A stretch of 55,265 nt of DNA from Caldalkalibacillus salinus (GTDB taxonomy: Bacteria > Bacillota > Bacilli > Caldalkalibacillales > JCM-10596), in contig NZ_JAERVL010000036.1 of assembly GCF_016745835.1 (NCBI RefSeq), positions 1 to 55,265 of the forward strand. The letters are read 5' to 3'. The translations under genes and the position numbers were made by a program. This document shows, in pieces, positions 8,511 to 17,858 of this stretch; position 1 is the first letter of the stretch; the number at the start of each line of letters is the position of its first letter. The notes under the pieces are model-generated. The model had not been told where the DNA came from and ran no database searches. It saw nothing but the letters and a program-made list of their open reading frames with translations.

Positions 8511-9024
8511 TTATTCAGCTAGTAATTTCAAAGCCTCTCGGTTAAAGGCTGGAAGATCATCTGGTGTACGGCTAGTGACAATATTTTTACTCACAACCAC
8601 TTCTAGATCTTTATAATTGGCACCAGCGTTCTTCAAGTCATTTCGTATGGATTTATAACCGGTGATATCTACACCTTTTAATAGATCAGTGTCAATGAGC
8701 ACTTGAGGACCGTGGCAAATGGAAAGAACTGGTTTTTCCTTCTCAACAAAGGCTTTTGCAAATTCCCCAAAACGATCATCCCCACGTAATAAGTCAGGAG
8801 CAAAGCCACCAGGAATTAATAAGGCATCAAATTCTTCTGGATCAACTTGGTCAATGGATTGATCAATGGTGATTTCGGTGTCTTTTTTACCTTTAACCAC
8901 CTTTCCGGCTTCTTTCTCGATGGTCACAACTTCATGTCCCGCTTCTTTAAAGGCCTTAGCAGGATCAGTGAATTCTACGTCCTCAAATAAATCTGTTATG
9001 ATGGTGGCTACTTTTTTTCCCCAT
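8511..9024 (-). pseudogene. DJ-1/PfpI family protein, frameshifted at an A7 run
   Basis: The intact C-terminal frame (8511-8927) encodes a PfpI/DJ-1 domain with the nucleophile-elbow signature SICHGPQ (Cys) and the upstream acidic segment LLIPGGFAPD. It resembles Bacillus YfkM-type stress proteins (glyoxalase III/deglycase-like). The same frame stays open upstream to a run of seven A (minus strand; 9012-9018). Beyond it lies a good start: GGAGAGGAG before the ATG at 9024, coding MGKK. With six A the protein would be 170 residues, the normal family length. With seven it stops after 13 codons. The gene is either disrupted, phase-variable or slippage-read, or the base is a sequencing error. Translation from the internal GTG at 8927 would lack the first strand of the fold. 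Confidence 0.8.
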
Positions 9025-9206
9025 CGTTATACTCCTCTCCTTCTTTGAGTTCAAGCTTTTGTTACATGGCGTTCATGCTGATAATACCCTGCATTACAGG
9101 GTTTACGTAAAAGTATACTTTCTGTACGCTAAGAAGAAAAATAATGTGCTTAATGAATCATATACATTGAACAGTCATCAATGGACCTCATTATTTAACG
9201 GTAGCT

Positions 9207-9770
9207 TTAAACGTGGTCATCGAGGCTTTCAAACGACTGCCTCCTACTAATAAAATGGGCGAGCACATAGGCAATAAAATAGAGGGGAAAAGAGTAAATA
9301 TGCTCCCAATGGACCGTTTGATAAAAGCCCAGCCACTCAAATAATGGCTCGGCTATCATTGACCCCCCAACACCACATATTATCCCCTTAACAACTGGGT
9401 TAACTTCAGGCCTTATTTGAAGTAAGAAGGCGATAAATACAGGAATGAGAGAAACATACCAAGGTAAAAAAGCGGGTATTATGGGTAAGACCTCATAGGA
9501 ATACCGCCAAAGACCATGCGATACAGCAACCACATCAATACACACCGCTATAAACGCCACTACTGTAACAGCAAAGAGGACACGGTGTGTACTGTCCTTT
9601 TTTCTAAGTAAGAGCCATACTACCCATGGTATAACCGTTAAACATACCCCTACCCACCATTGCCAAGTCCAAAGAATGTTGTTGACCCAAAAATCATATA
9701 CCTCTCGACTGTGCTGGACCATTTCCTGATGCATTTCAATTGATCTTAATTCAATGTATGCTTTATCCAT
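9207..9770 (-). CDS. CBO0543-like integral membrane protein
   Basis: A 187-residue protein with about five hydrophobic helices. It has the Trp-rich W-W and PWxxWLLLRKKD motif after the first helix and conserved E/H residues near the end (SMIAEPLFEWLGFY, WEHIYSFPLYF). This pattern matches the CBO0543 family of small membrane proteins found in spore-forming Firmicutes; its function is unknown. The start at 9770 is preceded by AAGGTGG; a longer frame to 9809 lacks a site. It lies between rlmH and the DJ-1 gene, without obvious operon partners. The 182 bp after it hold the DJ-1 leader and a short ACCCTG hairpin near 9090. Confidence 0.7.
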   Translation of the reverse strand: MDKAYIELRSIEMHQEMVQHSREVYDFWVNNILWTWQWWVGVCLTVIPWVVWLLLRKKDSTHRVLFAVTVVAFIAVCIDVVAVSHGLWRYSYEVLPIIPAFLPWYVSLIPVFIAFLLQIRPEVNPVVKGIICGVGGSMIAEPLFEWLGFYQTVHWEHIYSFPLYFIAYVLAHFISRRQSFESLDDHV

Positions 9771-9874
9771 TGATACCCACCTTGTGTTGCGTACACTGCT
9801 GTACTTCATTACATAATTTATATTTATTATCTTGCCTTCGACAATGCCTACACATTAATCTACATTGTTTAATA

Positions 9875-10354
9875 CTATTTATGGTACGGCTCACCTCTCA
9901 CAATCCTAAACGTACGATACACTTGTTCCAACAGTATTAACTTCATTAACTGGTGCGGGAATGTCATCTTGGAAAAAGAAAGGGTCATGTTCGCTCGCCT
10001 TAACACATCTTCAGATAATCCATTCGACCCGCCAATCACAAAGCAAATGTGGCTTTTGCCGTAGGTGGGCAGTCGGTCTAGCTCCTCTGCTAATTGCTCC
10101 GACGATAGCATTTTACCTCGCATATCCAGTGCTATAACATGATAATCAGGCTTAATATGTTGCAGGATTCTCTGCCCTTCTTTGTGCTTCACTTGCTGCA
10201 CTTCTTTTTCACTCAATTGTTCTGGTGCTTGTTCATCGGCGACCTCCATTATTTGAGTCTTACAGTAAGCGGTCAATCTTTTTTCAAACTCCGCTATTCC
10301 CAGTTTTAAGTACTTTTCCTTTATTTTCCCTACACTTATCACCGATATATTCAT
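9875..10354 (-). CDS. rlmH: 23S rRNA pseudouridine-1915 N3-methyltransferase RlmH
   Basis: 159 residues, full length for the SPOUT-class enzyme that methylates pseudouridine 1915 in helix 69 of 23S rRNA on assembled 70S ribosomes. The knot region is intact: [15 protein letters not shown], then the SAM-binding [14 protein letters not shown], and the diagnostic C-terminus [23 protein letters not shown] lies 9 bp before the ATG. Its position near walJ/htrA at the origin is conserved in Bacillales. Confidence 0.95.
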   Translation of the reverse strand: MNISVISVGKIKEKYLKLGIAEFEKRLTAYCKTQIMEVADEQAPEQLSEKEVQQVKHKEGQRILQHIKPDYHVIALDMRGKMLSSEQLAEELDRLPTYGKSHICFVIGGSNGLSEDVLRRANMTLSFSKMTFPHQLMKLILLEQVYRTFRIVRGEPYHK

Positions 10355-10520
10355 GATTTCATACTCCTCCCCGATGTTGACACTATATATTGTTTAACCT
10401 ATAAATTGAGATATCCACATGTTGACCACAGGTGTGTATAAATACTACAACATATACAAACCTCTCTGTGCCGCTTTTTATAGGCTTATGTTATATAACT
10501 TTTCAAAAATAATCCCCAAG

Positions 10521-10688
10521 CTATACGACCAAAAACTGAGGGGGTTTATCACAAAATTCACACCTCGCCGGCGTTTCCCACGCAGTGAAGCGGACTTCAT
10601 CCAGCTTATAAATATCAGGGGCATCCTCGTACTCATCTACAAATTGGTCTATTGCTAATTCTAGGTGTTCTATACAACATACGAACAT
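10521..10688 (-). CDS. CxxH/CxxC mini-protein (BA_5709 family)
   Basis: A 55-residue ORF, MFVCCIEHLELAIDQFVDEY at its start, with a CIEH motif (residues 5-8) and CEFC (43-46) near the end. The four ligands would suit one zinc ion. This is the pattern of the small CxxH/CxxC family encoded next to rlmH in many Bacillales; its function is unknown. GGAGG stands about 10 bp upstream of the ATG. The 166 bp between it and rlmH, and the gap to the htrA terminator, show nothing else certain. Confidence 0.88.
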   Translation of the reverse strand: MFVCCIEHLELAIDQFVDEYEDAPDIYKLDEVRFTAWETPARCEFCDKPPQFLVV

Positions 10689-10734
10689 GTCTCTTCGTCC
10701 TCCACATTTAGATTACAGTTGTTCTTAGTATAAC

Positions 10735-10769
10735 AAAAAAGGAAAGAGACCATCCGTCAGCCTCTTTCC
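10735..10769 (-). terminator. Terminator after htrA
   Basis: A stem of GGAAAGAG (10741-10748) and CTCTTTCC (10762-10769) is followed on the minus strand by TTTTTT (10735-10740). It closes the wal-htrA transcription unit before the CxxH/CxxC gene. Confidence 0.85.
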
Positions 10770-10840
10770 CTTGCTATAGCTTATCATACATGATTGTTTT
10801 TTACCCTTTTACTCCGCTTTGTACATTCTTTAAACGGTTA

Positions 10841-12085
10841 TTAAGATTCAGATGCTTCTAGTGTGACTTCGACAACTTCAGGTAAACCACCCCGATATAC
10901 TTTCACCTCGATGGTTTCTCCAATAGAAGCTTTATTAAATAAGAACTTGCGTAACTCCATTGAGTTATGAATCGGTTCTCCGTTAATTTCAACGATGACA
11001 TCAAGTTCTTGAAAACCGGCTTGATCAGCTGGAGACATGGCTTCAGTCCCTCTAATCACAACACCCTGGTTAATGTCCCCCGGTAGCTTAAGGGTTTCCG
11101 TCCAATGGCGGCTGTCGACATCTGTTAGATCAATGATGCTAACCCCCATATAGGGTCGCTGAACTTCTCCGTGAGCCACTAAGTCTTCAATGATAGGAAT
11201 GACGTCATTACTTGGAAGCGCAAAACCCAGTCCCTCGACACCTGATTGCGCAATTTTTAAGCTATTGATGCCAATGACCTGCCCTTGTATGTTGATTAAT
11301 GCGCCCCCACTGTTACCAGGGTTAATAGCGGCATCCGTTTGGATGACATTAACCTCCCAATCTTGTGATACCTCTACCGAACGTTCCCTAGCACTTATAA
11401 TACCTTGAGTAACGGTACGTGAAAATTCTAATCCTAGCGGGTTCCCGATTGCGATGGCAGGCTCTCCTGGACGTATCGAATCGGAGTCACCAAACTCTGC
11501 TACCGTATCCACATGTGTGCCATCAATTTCAAGTACGGCTAAGTCTGTAAGGGGATCAGCGCCCTTTAATTGAGCATCAACACGTTCTCCGTTGGCAAGG
11601 GATACCTCAACACGCTGTGCTCCCTCGATGACATGGTAATTGGTAACAATATGGGCTCTGTCGTCTTCCTTGGCGAAAATGACACCTGATCCTGTTCCAC
11701 GCTCTACATCCTGTACACTACGAGAGAAGAAATTCGTCCCTTCCTGAATGTTAACGACACCAACGATCGCATCGGAAACCCCTTCTACAGCATCGATGAC
11801 ATCATATTCAACTTTGTATTCTAACGTCTGTTGCTGAGCAACGGCTTGATTCACTTGTGTCGTTTCAGAGGATGTTGTGGACTCATTTTTGGGTACAACA
11901 TCGTAAGGTAAAAGGTTTAACGTGGCTAACCCAGGTACCAAGACAGCGACGATTAGACCGCCAATGATGGACGATACTAACATTTGAAGCCAGGGCCTTT
12001 GGTTTTTTTGACGCAAATCACGTTTCAATTCAGGATGAGAACCAGTTGAAGTGGATGGTTCTCTTTCTTCGTCATAATATCCCAT
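10841..12085 (-). CDS. htrC: HtrA-like membrane-anchored serine protease (YyxA/HtrC type)
   Basis: 414 residues: a cytoplasmic tail, one transmembrane segment (about 33-57), a low-complexity linker, a trypsin-like domain and one C-terminal PDZ domain (about 310-405). The catalytic triad is readable: His151 in NYHVIEG, Asp181 in TDLAVLEI and Ser259 in GNSGG. It degrades or refolds damaged exported proteins. In Bacillales the gene closes the walRKHIJ locus, as here. A candidate WalR box and promoter lie upstream, suggesting separate control by cell-wall stress. The ATG has GAGGGGG at 7 bp. Confidence 0.93.
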   Translation of the reverse strand: MGYYDEEREPSTSTGSHPELKRDLRQKNQRPWLQMLVSSIIGGLIVAVLVPGLATLNLLPYDVVPKNESTTSSETTQVNQAVAQQQTLEYKVEYDVIDAVEGVSDAIVGVVNIQEGTNFFSRSVQDVERGTGSGVIFAKEDDRAHIVTNYHVIEGAQRVEVSLANGERVDAQLKGADPLTDLAVLEIDGTHVDTVAEFGDSDSIRPGEPAIAIGNPLGLEFSRTVTQGIISARERSVEVSQDWEVNVIQTDAAINPGNSGGALINIQGQVIGINSLKIAQSGVEGLGFALPSNDVIPIIEDLVAHGEVQRPYMGVSIIDLTDVDSRHWTETLKLPGDINQGVVIRGTEAMSPADQAGFQELDVIVEINGEPIHNSMELRKFLFNKASIGETIEVKVYRGGLPEVVEVTLEASES

Positions 12086-12136
12086 GTTAAAACCCCCTCT
12101 GTATAAAAGGATTGTATTCTACCTATTCCTAAAGAT

Positions 12137-12188
12137 ATAACAGCGAAGTTAGGGTAAACTGCCAAATTTAGATTACAAAACAGTAACA
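12137..12188 (-). promoter_or_regulatory. Candidate WalR box and promoter of htrA
   Basis: On the minus strand TGTTAC-N5-TGTAAT (12172-12188) fits the WalR consensus TGTWAH-N5-TGTWAH at every position. Six bp further a -35-like TTGGCA (12160-12165) is followed after 17 bp by TGTTAT (12137-12142). A site just upstream of -35 would fit activation by WalR. Confidence 0.6.
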
Positions 12189-12230
12189 TTACTATGCCAT
12201 CAACAATTTTAACCACTTTAATATTATTAT

Positions 12231-12261
12231 AACGATCAAATATGATATCTCAATGATCGTT
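12231..12261 (-). other. Dyad in the walJ-htrA gap
   Basis: AACGATCA (12231-12238) and TGATCGTT (12254-12261) form an 8-bp stem with a 15-base loop, about 40 bp after the walJ stop. The following minus-strand sequence is AT-rich but not a clear T run. It may be a weak terminator or an mRNA 3' hairpin. Confidence 0.45.
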
Positions 12262-12298
12262 CCTTGAACGTTTTATTACAAAATATAGCGACCGACTC

Positions 12299-13093
12299 TT
12301 AAACGGCTGTTAGCTTGGTCGGTTTGTCCGGAAAAGTATCATGTAACGTTAACCCGTGTCCCACACCGATATCATGATGCTCTAAAGTCTGTTGTACGGT
12401 CATTCTGGCCAGGTCAATCATGTTATTATCCTTACTCAAATGTGCCAAGTAAACTTTACGCGTTCGATCGGAGATGATATCAACGAGTGCTTCTCCCGCT
12501 GCCTCGTTTGACAAGTGACCTGTATCACCTAGTATTCGACGCTTAGTATTCCATGGGTACCGGCACATTCTAAGCATCTCAACATCGTGATTGGATTCAA
12601 AAATCAATACATCTGAGTCTTGTAAGGTATCCTTAATCTTTTCGCTCACGTAGCCCATATCTGTAGATAAGCTTAACTTCTTCCCCTGGTAGTGAAAACA
12701 AAAAGCCATAGGCTCTATCGCATCATGAGATACTCCATAGGAAAGGATCTCCAAATCCTCTAATTTTATAACTTTGTCCCGTTCAAATTGAAACTTTTGC
12801 TCCGTCTCGATTTGGCCACAAAGCCTGTCAATCTCAGTCCAGGTCTTTGAGTTGGCATAAATCGGTATATGATATCGTCTGGCTAGAACGCCTAAGCCTT
12901 TGACATGATCAGAATGCTCGTGTGTCACTAAAATGGCGTCAAGGTTCTCAGCCCCTTCGCCTATTTGCTGTAATAGCTTTTCCAACTGTTTACCGGTCAA
13001 ACCGGCATCCACAAGCACCTTCACTTTGTCTGTACACACGAATGTGGCATTCCCTGTACTTCCACTGGCTAAGACGGAATAACGTAAACTCAT
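12299..13093 (-). CDS. walJ: MBL-fold exonuclease WalJ (YycJ)
   Basis: A 264-residue metallo-beta-lactamase-fold protein. The metal motif THEHSDH has His58, His60, Asp62 and His63; later ligands lie around SHDAIEP, STDMGYV and LAHLSKDN. B. subtilis WalJ/YycJ is reported as a 5'-3' exonuclease linked to DNA repair and to coordination of division with replication. It follows walI by 16 bp in the walRKHIJ operon. AAAGGGG lies 10 bp before the ATG. Length is normal. Confidence 0.93.
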   Translation of the reverse strand: MSLRYSVLASGSTGNATFVCTDKVKVLVDAGLTGKQLEKLLQQIGEGAENLDAILVTHEHSDHVKGLGVLARRYHIPIYANSKTWTEIDRLCGQIETEQKFQFERDKVIKLEDLEILSYGVSHDAIEPMAFCFHYQGKKLSLSTDMGYVSEKIKDTLQDSDVLIFESNHDVEMLRMCRYPWNTKRRILGDTGHLSNEAAGEALVDIISDRTRKVYLAHLSKDNNMIDLARMTVQQTLEHHDIGVGHGLTLHDTFPDKPTKLTAV

Positions 13094-13109
13094 AAATAAA
13101 TAACCCCTT

Positions 13110-13889
13110 TTACTGTTGCATAAAATCAGACTCTATAGCCCCTGTATAGGCGTTAACGAATGCCTGCATGCGTTGGTCGTTGACTTCAATAATAATACGC
13201 CACACAGGTGTTAGCACTTGGTTTTCTCCTTCATGGACCTGGCTGTAATAACCCAGCTGCGCCTCCTTTATCGTGGAAAAAGGAGGGATAACCTGGTTAT
13301 CGAGGAGCGTCCGAATGCTGTGAAACAGAGGTAATACGGTTTGTTCTGTCCCAGAGTTCACAACGTGATAATAGACTTGTTCATACCCTGTCACAACCGT
13401 AGGACCGCCACTCTCCATATTAAAAGATAGCGTCCCTAGGAAAATGGGAAAATCATTATAATATTGAACATACTCTATGCTTTGATGATTGGTGTGATCA
13501 TAGACGTATTGGTCGCCATAAGTGACAGTAGACAGGATATCCTCTTCAAACGCGTCCTCGTCAAAAGGATCAAAGATATCAATAGTATCCGTAAAGGAAG
13601 CAGTAAGTTGGTCCTTTTGCACGTGAATCTGCTGCCCCTCGTTCCCCTTAATCTCAAGTAGCTCATGTGTGAGGACCGTTGCATTGAGCTGGGGCATATC
13701 CAAAGGCTCACTCGTTAATTCTATTTCCGTTTCGATGTCGCGAAGACTCAAAACCTCCTCTATCGATCCTTCATTCAGATAGGCAAGCTCCATCACACGT
13801 GTTTTCTTTTCCCATAACTGATAACCTAGGAAAATGTTGAGGACAAGGAAGGCAGCGATTAGAATCGTTTTCGTTCTACTCCAATCCAT
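13110..13889 (-). CDS. walI: WalRK accessory regulator WalI (YycI)
   Basis: A 259-residue single-pass membrane protein: a short cytoplasmic MDWSRTKT start, one N-terminal transmembrane helix (ILIAAFLVLNIFLGYQLW) and an extracytoplasmic domain. WalI and WalH bind the WalK transmembrane region and tune its activity. The start at 13889 has GGAGGTGG upstream and overlaps the end of walH by 14 bp, as is typical of coupled translation. A longer frame to 13949 is not supported. Confidence 0.93.
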   Translation of the reverse strand: MDWSRTKTILIAAFLVLNIFLGYQLWEKKTRVMELAYLNEGSIEEVLSLRDIETEIELTSEPLDMPQLNATVLTHELLEIKGNEGQQIHVQKDQLTASFTDTIDIFDPFDEDAFEEDILSTVTYGDQYVYDHTNHQSIEYVQYYNDFPIFLGTLSFNMESGGPTVVTGYEQVYYHVVNSGTEQTVLPLFHSIRTLLDNQVIPPFSTIKEAQLGYYSQVHEGENQVLTPVWRIIIEVNDQRMQAFVNAYTGAIESDFMQQ

Positions 13890-15231
13890 CAGGCGCCACC
13901 TCCTCTGAAGATGGAATTTGATCGTAAAATTGCGTATCCCCATCGACAAGCTCTACAACCCAGTAAGGTTTATAGCTGATAAATTGATCGTTGATGTCAC
14001 ACAAGTACGCAATAAACATATTTTGTATATCTTCACGTTGGACATGATGGGCTTCTCTTAGGTGTGTCAGTAACGCTACGCCTGAAGGAAGCTCCCTATC
14101 CATTTGTTCCATGACTCTATCTAAGGTAAACAAAGAACGATAGTACCCTGCGATGCGATCCTGTTGCCACTCCAATTTGATAGAATTGAGGTCCATATCC
14201 TGACTGTCGTGAGGCAACACAGGAAAGCTTCCTATATACCTCCTGAATTCTACATTGGCTTCAGCCCTAAATGGAAATGGTTGATAGTCATAGAGATGAT
14301 AGGTTTCGTCCCAGCCACTATGTTGATTCACAAATTGGATACTTCGTTGTATAGCTGAATTGAGAGGAGCTGGTAACGATGACGTATCTGTCACAGGGTG
14401 TAAGTAATACATACTTAGCTCGTCCCTATGTATCTGTAGACCTCTCGTCCCATCCGTATAGAAATAGTCGCCTGTACGGTCTTCCATCTGTCTTACAAGT
14501 GCACGGTCTAAAAAGAGGTAAGAGATCATGGGCTCTGGAGATATCCTCTGATAAAAGTAACGATACTCCGTCACGTTGATTGGCGACAATGGTACGTAGC
14601 TTACAGGGTGAATGTCTTCAGCTGGACCGAGCGTTACGAGCTCATATCGACCTAAATTTTCCCCCAAAGTAAGATAATGATTCAACTCCGACACACTGAT
14701 ATTTGTGTTCGCCCGAAACATCTTTTGTTCCTCATATGACGTAAATAGAGCAAAAACCTCTGTGGTGATCGGATTACTGTAAAGCAATACGTGATCTATA
14801 CTGGACATATCACTATTATCCAAATTCATATGAATCATTTCCGATAAAATACTCGCCGGAATACTGGTAGCAAAGGATAACCCTAGCCCTTGATAACGAG
14901 TGGCCATATTTTTCAACTGGTCCCCTTGGGCGTGTTCGACCTCCCGGAAACCATAAAACTCCCAATGCTTAATTTGACTGTGAATCACAGAGTACTGAAA
15001 CATATCAGGATAAGCAACAGCGTGATGATTTTCACCGAAATGGTAAGCCAATTGACTAGGTTTGACCACTTCACTTAGTTCCCGCTTATCTGCCAATCCT
15101 TGATGAACCACGTCCTCAGGCGGTAAAAGGTAATCATAGTCTGGTTGGTATGTCCAAATTTGCCACGTCAAAAAAATACTCAAAAGCACTAATAAAGTTA
15201 AAAGACCTGTTTTTATTCGTTCTTTTATCAT
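13876..15231 (-). CDS. walH: WalRK accessory regulator WalH (YycH)
   Basis: A 451-residue protein with a short cytoplasmic N-terminus, one transmembrane helix (about 9-26) and a large extracytoplasmic domain, the layout of YycH. Together with WalI it forms a membrane complex with the sensor kinase WalK. Its ATG overlaps the walK stop by 4 bp, so the genes are translationally coupled. Sequence conservation of this family is low, and the assignment rests on topology, length and operon position. Confidence 0.92.
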   Translation of the reverse strand: MIKERIKTGLLTLLVLLSIFLTWQIWTYQPDYDYLLPPEDVVHQGLADKRELSEVVKPSQLAYHFGENHHAVAYPDMFQYSVIHSQIKHWEFYGFREVEHAQGDQLKNMATRYQGLGLSFATSIPASILSEMIHMNLDNSDMSSIDHVLLYSNPITTEVFALFTSYEEQKMFRANTNISVSELNHYLTLGENLGRYELVTLGPAEDIHPVSYVPLSPINVTEYRYFYQRISPEPMISYLFLDRALVRQMEDRTGDYFYTDGTRGLQIHRDELSMYYLHPVTDTSSLPAPLNSAIQRSIQFVNQHSGWDETYHLYDYQPFPFRAEANVEFRRYIGSFPVLPHDSQDMDLNSIKLEWQQDRIAGYYRSLFTLDRVMEQMDRELPSGVALLTHLREAHHVQREDIQNMFIAYLCDINDQFISYKPYWVVELVDGDTQFYDQIPSSEEVAPDGLE

Positions 15232-17066
15232 GCTAGATCACGCCCTTGCGTATGCCTATGTGCCACAGGTAGGCGTATGAAGACAGTCGTTCCTTGACCT
15301 AGTTCACTATCGATCCAGATCTCTCCTCCGTGTACCTCAATGATATCCTTTGCGATGGAGAGACCTAATCCCGTTCCTCCCATTTCTCTAGACCTAGCTT
15401 TATCCACCCTGTAGAAGCGCTTGAACAAATGTTTGATATCCTCTTGTGGGATGCCCACACCCTGGTCAATGACTTGTAATAGAACCGTCTCACCTTCGTC
15501 TTGGGCATAAACCTTAATGTCCCCTTCAGGGTTGGAGTACTTAATCGCATTTGAAATGATGTTATCAAATACTTGAATCATTTGGTCACGATCGCCCTCA
15601 ACCAGTATCTTTTGGTTTAAGTGGAGATCTGCTGATAGACGTCTTTGACTTAATGCAACGGAAAAACGGTCAATGACTTCGTCGAGTAGTTGCGTCACGT
15701 TGATGGCTTGACCCGCACCCAATTGTTCTTGGGCGTCCATTTTAGATAATTGTAAAAGGTCGTTGACCAAACGAATCATTCTATCCGTTTCCGTATGGGT
15801 GACTTGTACAAACTTCGGCGCTAGTTCCGGGTCTTCTATCACGCCATCCTCTAGGGCTTCAAGGTAGCTTTTTACCGTCGTAAGCGGCGTTCTTAATTCA
15901 TGGGACACATTGGCTACGAAATCCTTTCTCTCCCGTTCTAGCTTCTCTTGTTGGGTCACATCAAGTAAGACAACAATCACGCCTTGAAAAGGCTCTCCTT
16001 CTTTTTGTAAGACGGACATGTTCACTTGCAGGAGCTGCTTTTTCTCTTTTTTTGTCCCCACTTCAACAATATAAGGTCTATGTGAAAACTTTTGAGGCTG
16101 ATAAAAAGCTTCAGGTAACGGAAGAATATCACTTAAATAAAGCCCTGACACTTCTTCCTCTTTCACCTCTAACATGCCCAGTGCAGTGGGATTGATCAGC
16201 ATGATTCTCCCTTCATGGTCCGTCGCAATCACACCATCACTCATATGAAATAATATTGAAGCCAATTTACTCCGTTCTTCCTCGTTCTCATTGAGGGCTT
16301 TACTTAAGCGATGAGATAAATCATTAAACGCATGAGCGAGCTGCCCTATCTCATCCTGGCCATAAATATTAACCTTCCGAGAAAAATCCCCATCTGCCAT
16401 AGAGGTTGCTTGTCTGGTCATTTCTTTTAGGGGGGAGGTGATGGTTCGAGCTAAAGTCACACCTAATGCGGCAGTCAGCACTAACGCAATGGTTGTACCG
16501 GTCACTAGAATTTTATTAATGTCCTGTACTGTCTGATAAACCTCTTCCATTGAGGCCATGACGTAGACTGCACCTACCACACCATCTGCAACCTTAACGG
16601 GCAGGGTCAGTATTCTAGTACGATGTCCATTGTTTGGATTCACTCTAATGTCATCATCTCGCGTGCCTGAAAGAGCACGCATCACTTCTCTTTGTGTATT
16701 TCTCTGTCCAAGTGTGCCTTGCTGATCAGACGTTGCGATGACAATACCGTTCTGGTCTAAAACCTGCACATCAATATTTGGCGTTGAGAAGATCTGATCC
16801 ATCATCAGATGAATATTGTCTTCATCCGTCCCCTCTGATGTTGTATCCATTCTCTCAATAAAATGACCCTGTATGCTGTAAGCGAATAAGCTTGCTTGTT
16901 GTTCGATCATCTTTGTGAAGTTATTGACATAATGCGTTTCTAGTGACTTCATGAAGTACGCACTAATGACTTGCATCGCCATAAGGATAAGGAGTGTATA
17001 GATAACGATAATTCTCCAGTGGATACTCTTATAAAAAGTGAACCGCTGACTTAGGGGTTTCTTCAT
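15228..17066 (-). CDS. walK: Cell-wall sensor histidine kinase WalK
   Basis: 612 residues. Transmembrane helices at about 16-38 and 183-206 flank an extracellular Cache/PAS-like domain. Then come HAMP (about 207-258), a cytoplasmic PAS (about 262-370), a HisKA dimerisation domain with phospho-acceptor His389 in VSHELRTPL, and a HATPase domain with N box, DQGVGIP and [13 protein letters not shown]. It phosphorylates WalR and controls autolysins and wall metabolism, usually essential in Firmicutes. It is 4 bp overlapped with both walR and walH. Confidence 0.97.
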   Translation of the reverse strand: MKKPLSQRFTFYKSIHWRIIVIYTLLILMAMQVISAYFMKSLETHYVNNFTKMIEQQASLFAYSIQGHFIERMDTTSEGTDEDNIHLMMDQIFSTPNIDVQVLDQNGIVIATSDQQGTLGQRNTQREVMRALSGTRDDDIRVNPNNGHRTRILTLPVKVADGVVGAVYVMASMEEVYQTVQDINKILVTGTTIALVLTAALGVTLARTITSPLKEMTRQATSMADGDFSRKVNIYGQDEIGQLAHAFNDLSHRLSKALNENEEERSKLASILFHMSDGVIATDHEGRIMLINPTALGMLEVKEEEVSGLYLSDILPLPEAFYQPQKFSHRPYIVEVGTKKEKKQLLQVNMSVLQKEGEPFQGVIVVLLDVTQQEKLERERKDFVANVSHELRTPLTTVKSYLEALEDGVIEDPELAPKFVQVTHTETDRMIRLVNDLLQLSKMDAQEQLGAGQAINVTQLLDEVIDRFSVALSQRRLSADLHLNQKILVEGDRDQMIQVFDNIISNAIKYSNPEGDIKVYAQDEGETVLLQVIDQGVGIPQEDIKHLFKRFYRVDKARSREMGGTGLGLSIAKDIIEVHGGEIWIDSELGQGTTVFIRLPVAHRHTQGRDLA

Positions 17067-17767
17067 AAGCCTGTAGTGCCTCGTACTAGGGAGTATCCAA
17101 CGCCTCTCCTCGTCAAAATATACACCGGTTGACTCGGATCATCCTCCACCTTTTCTCTCAATCGCCTTACAGTAACATCCACGGTGCGGGCGTCTCCATA
17201 GTAATCAAAGCCCCATACTTGCTGTAAAAGATGTTCTCTTGTCAACACATGGTTAGCATGTTTAGCCATATACAACAGTAGTTCAAATTCGCGATGCGTG
17301 AGATCTATAGGCTTTTCATTTTTATATACGGTGTAAGATTCAGGTTGGATTCGTATATCCCCTATTTTAACATTCTCATGACTCTCTGTTTCGCCTTGAG
17401 GGTGGCGTGTACGTCTTAAATTTGCCTTGACTCGGGCCATTAGCTCGCGTGTACTAAAAGGCTTTGTGACATAATCATCAGCCCCTAATTCTAAACCTAG
17501 TACCTTATCAACTTCGGAGTCTTTTGCCGTGAGCATAATGATTGGGACATTAAGCTTATCTCGTACGGCACGACACACTTCCATACCGTCTAACTTTGGT
17601 AGCATAATATCTAGTAATATAAGATCAGGTTGCTCTTGATACGTTAATTGAACTGCCTCTTCTCCATCAAAGGCACAAAAAACGTCATATCCTTCTTTCT
17701 TTAAGCTAAATTGTAATATGTCAGCAATCGGTTTTTCATCGTCAACGACTAGGATCTTGTTCCCCAT
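17063..17767 (-). CDS. walR: Essential response regulator WalR
   Basis: A 234-residue OmpR-class regulator. The receiver domain has acidic pocket DD (9-10), phospho-acceptor Asp53, Thr80 and Lys102. Thr101, the residue reported to be phosphorylated by the PASTA kinase PrkC in B. subtilis, is conserved. The C-terminal winged helix ends in [12 protein letters not shown] and TRRGVGYSL. The ATG at 17767 has GGGGGAG at 7 bp; an in-frame extension to 17815 would run through a terminator hairpin and is rejected. It is first in walRKHIJ. Confidence 0.97.
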   Translation of the reverse strand: MGNKILVVDDEKPIADILQFSLKKEGYDVFCAFDGEEAVQLTYQEQPDLILLDIMLPKLDGMEVCRAVRDKLNVPIIMLTAKDSEVDKVLGLELGADDYVTKPFSTRELMARVKANLRRTRHPQGETESHENVKIGDIRIQPESYTVYKNEKPIDLTHREFELLLYMAKHANHVLTREHLLQQVWGFDYYGDARTVDVTVRRLREKVEDDPSQPVYILTRRGVGYSLVRGTTGL

Positions 17768-17790
17768 AGCAGCTCCCCCTTTTTTGCCGT

Positions 17791-17839
17791 TCAAAAAACC
17801 TACTCTATGTCTCATTATACATGAAACACAGAGTAGGTT
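17791..17839 (-). terminator. Strong terminator before walR, with a -10 box in its loop
   Basis: A 19-bp stem (17797-17815 with 17821-17839, only two G-T pairs) has a 5-base loop and is followed on the minus strand by TTTTTT. It should end transcription from the M23 peptidase gene just 25 bp before the walR ATG. The loop and adjoining bases read TATAAT on the minus strand (17814-17819), so a walR promoter may be embedded in it. The -35 match (TGTAAA, 18 bp upstream) is poor. Confidence 0.85.
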
Positions 17840-17858
17840 TACACTAGAAGATATTCAC

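Noticed and set aside
9080-9105. GGGTAT before the DJ-1 gene as a SigB -10 box
   Set aside because: No GTTTAA-like -35 at 12-15 bp; the hexamer is also part of a small hairpin.
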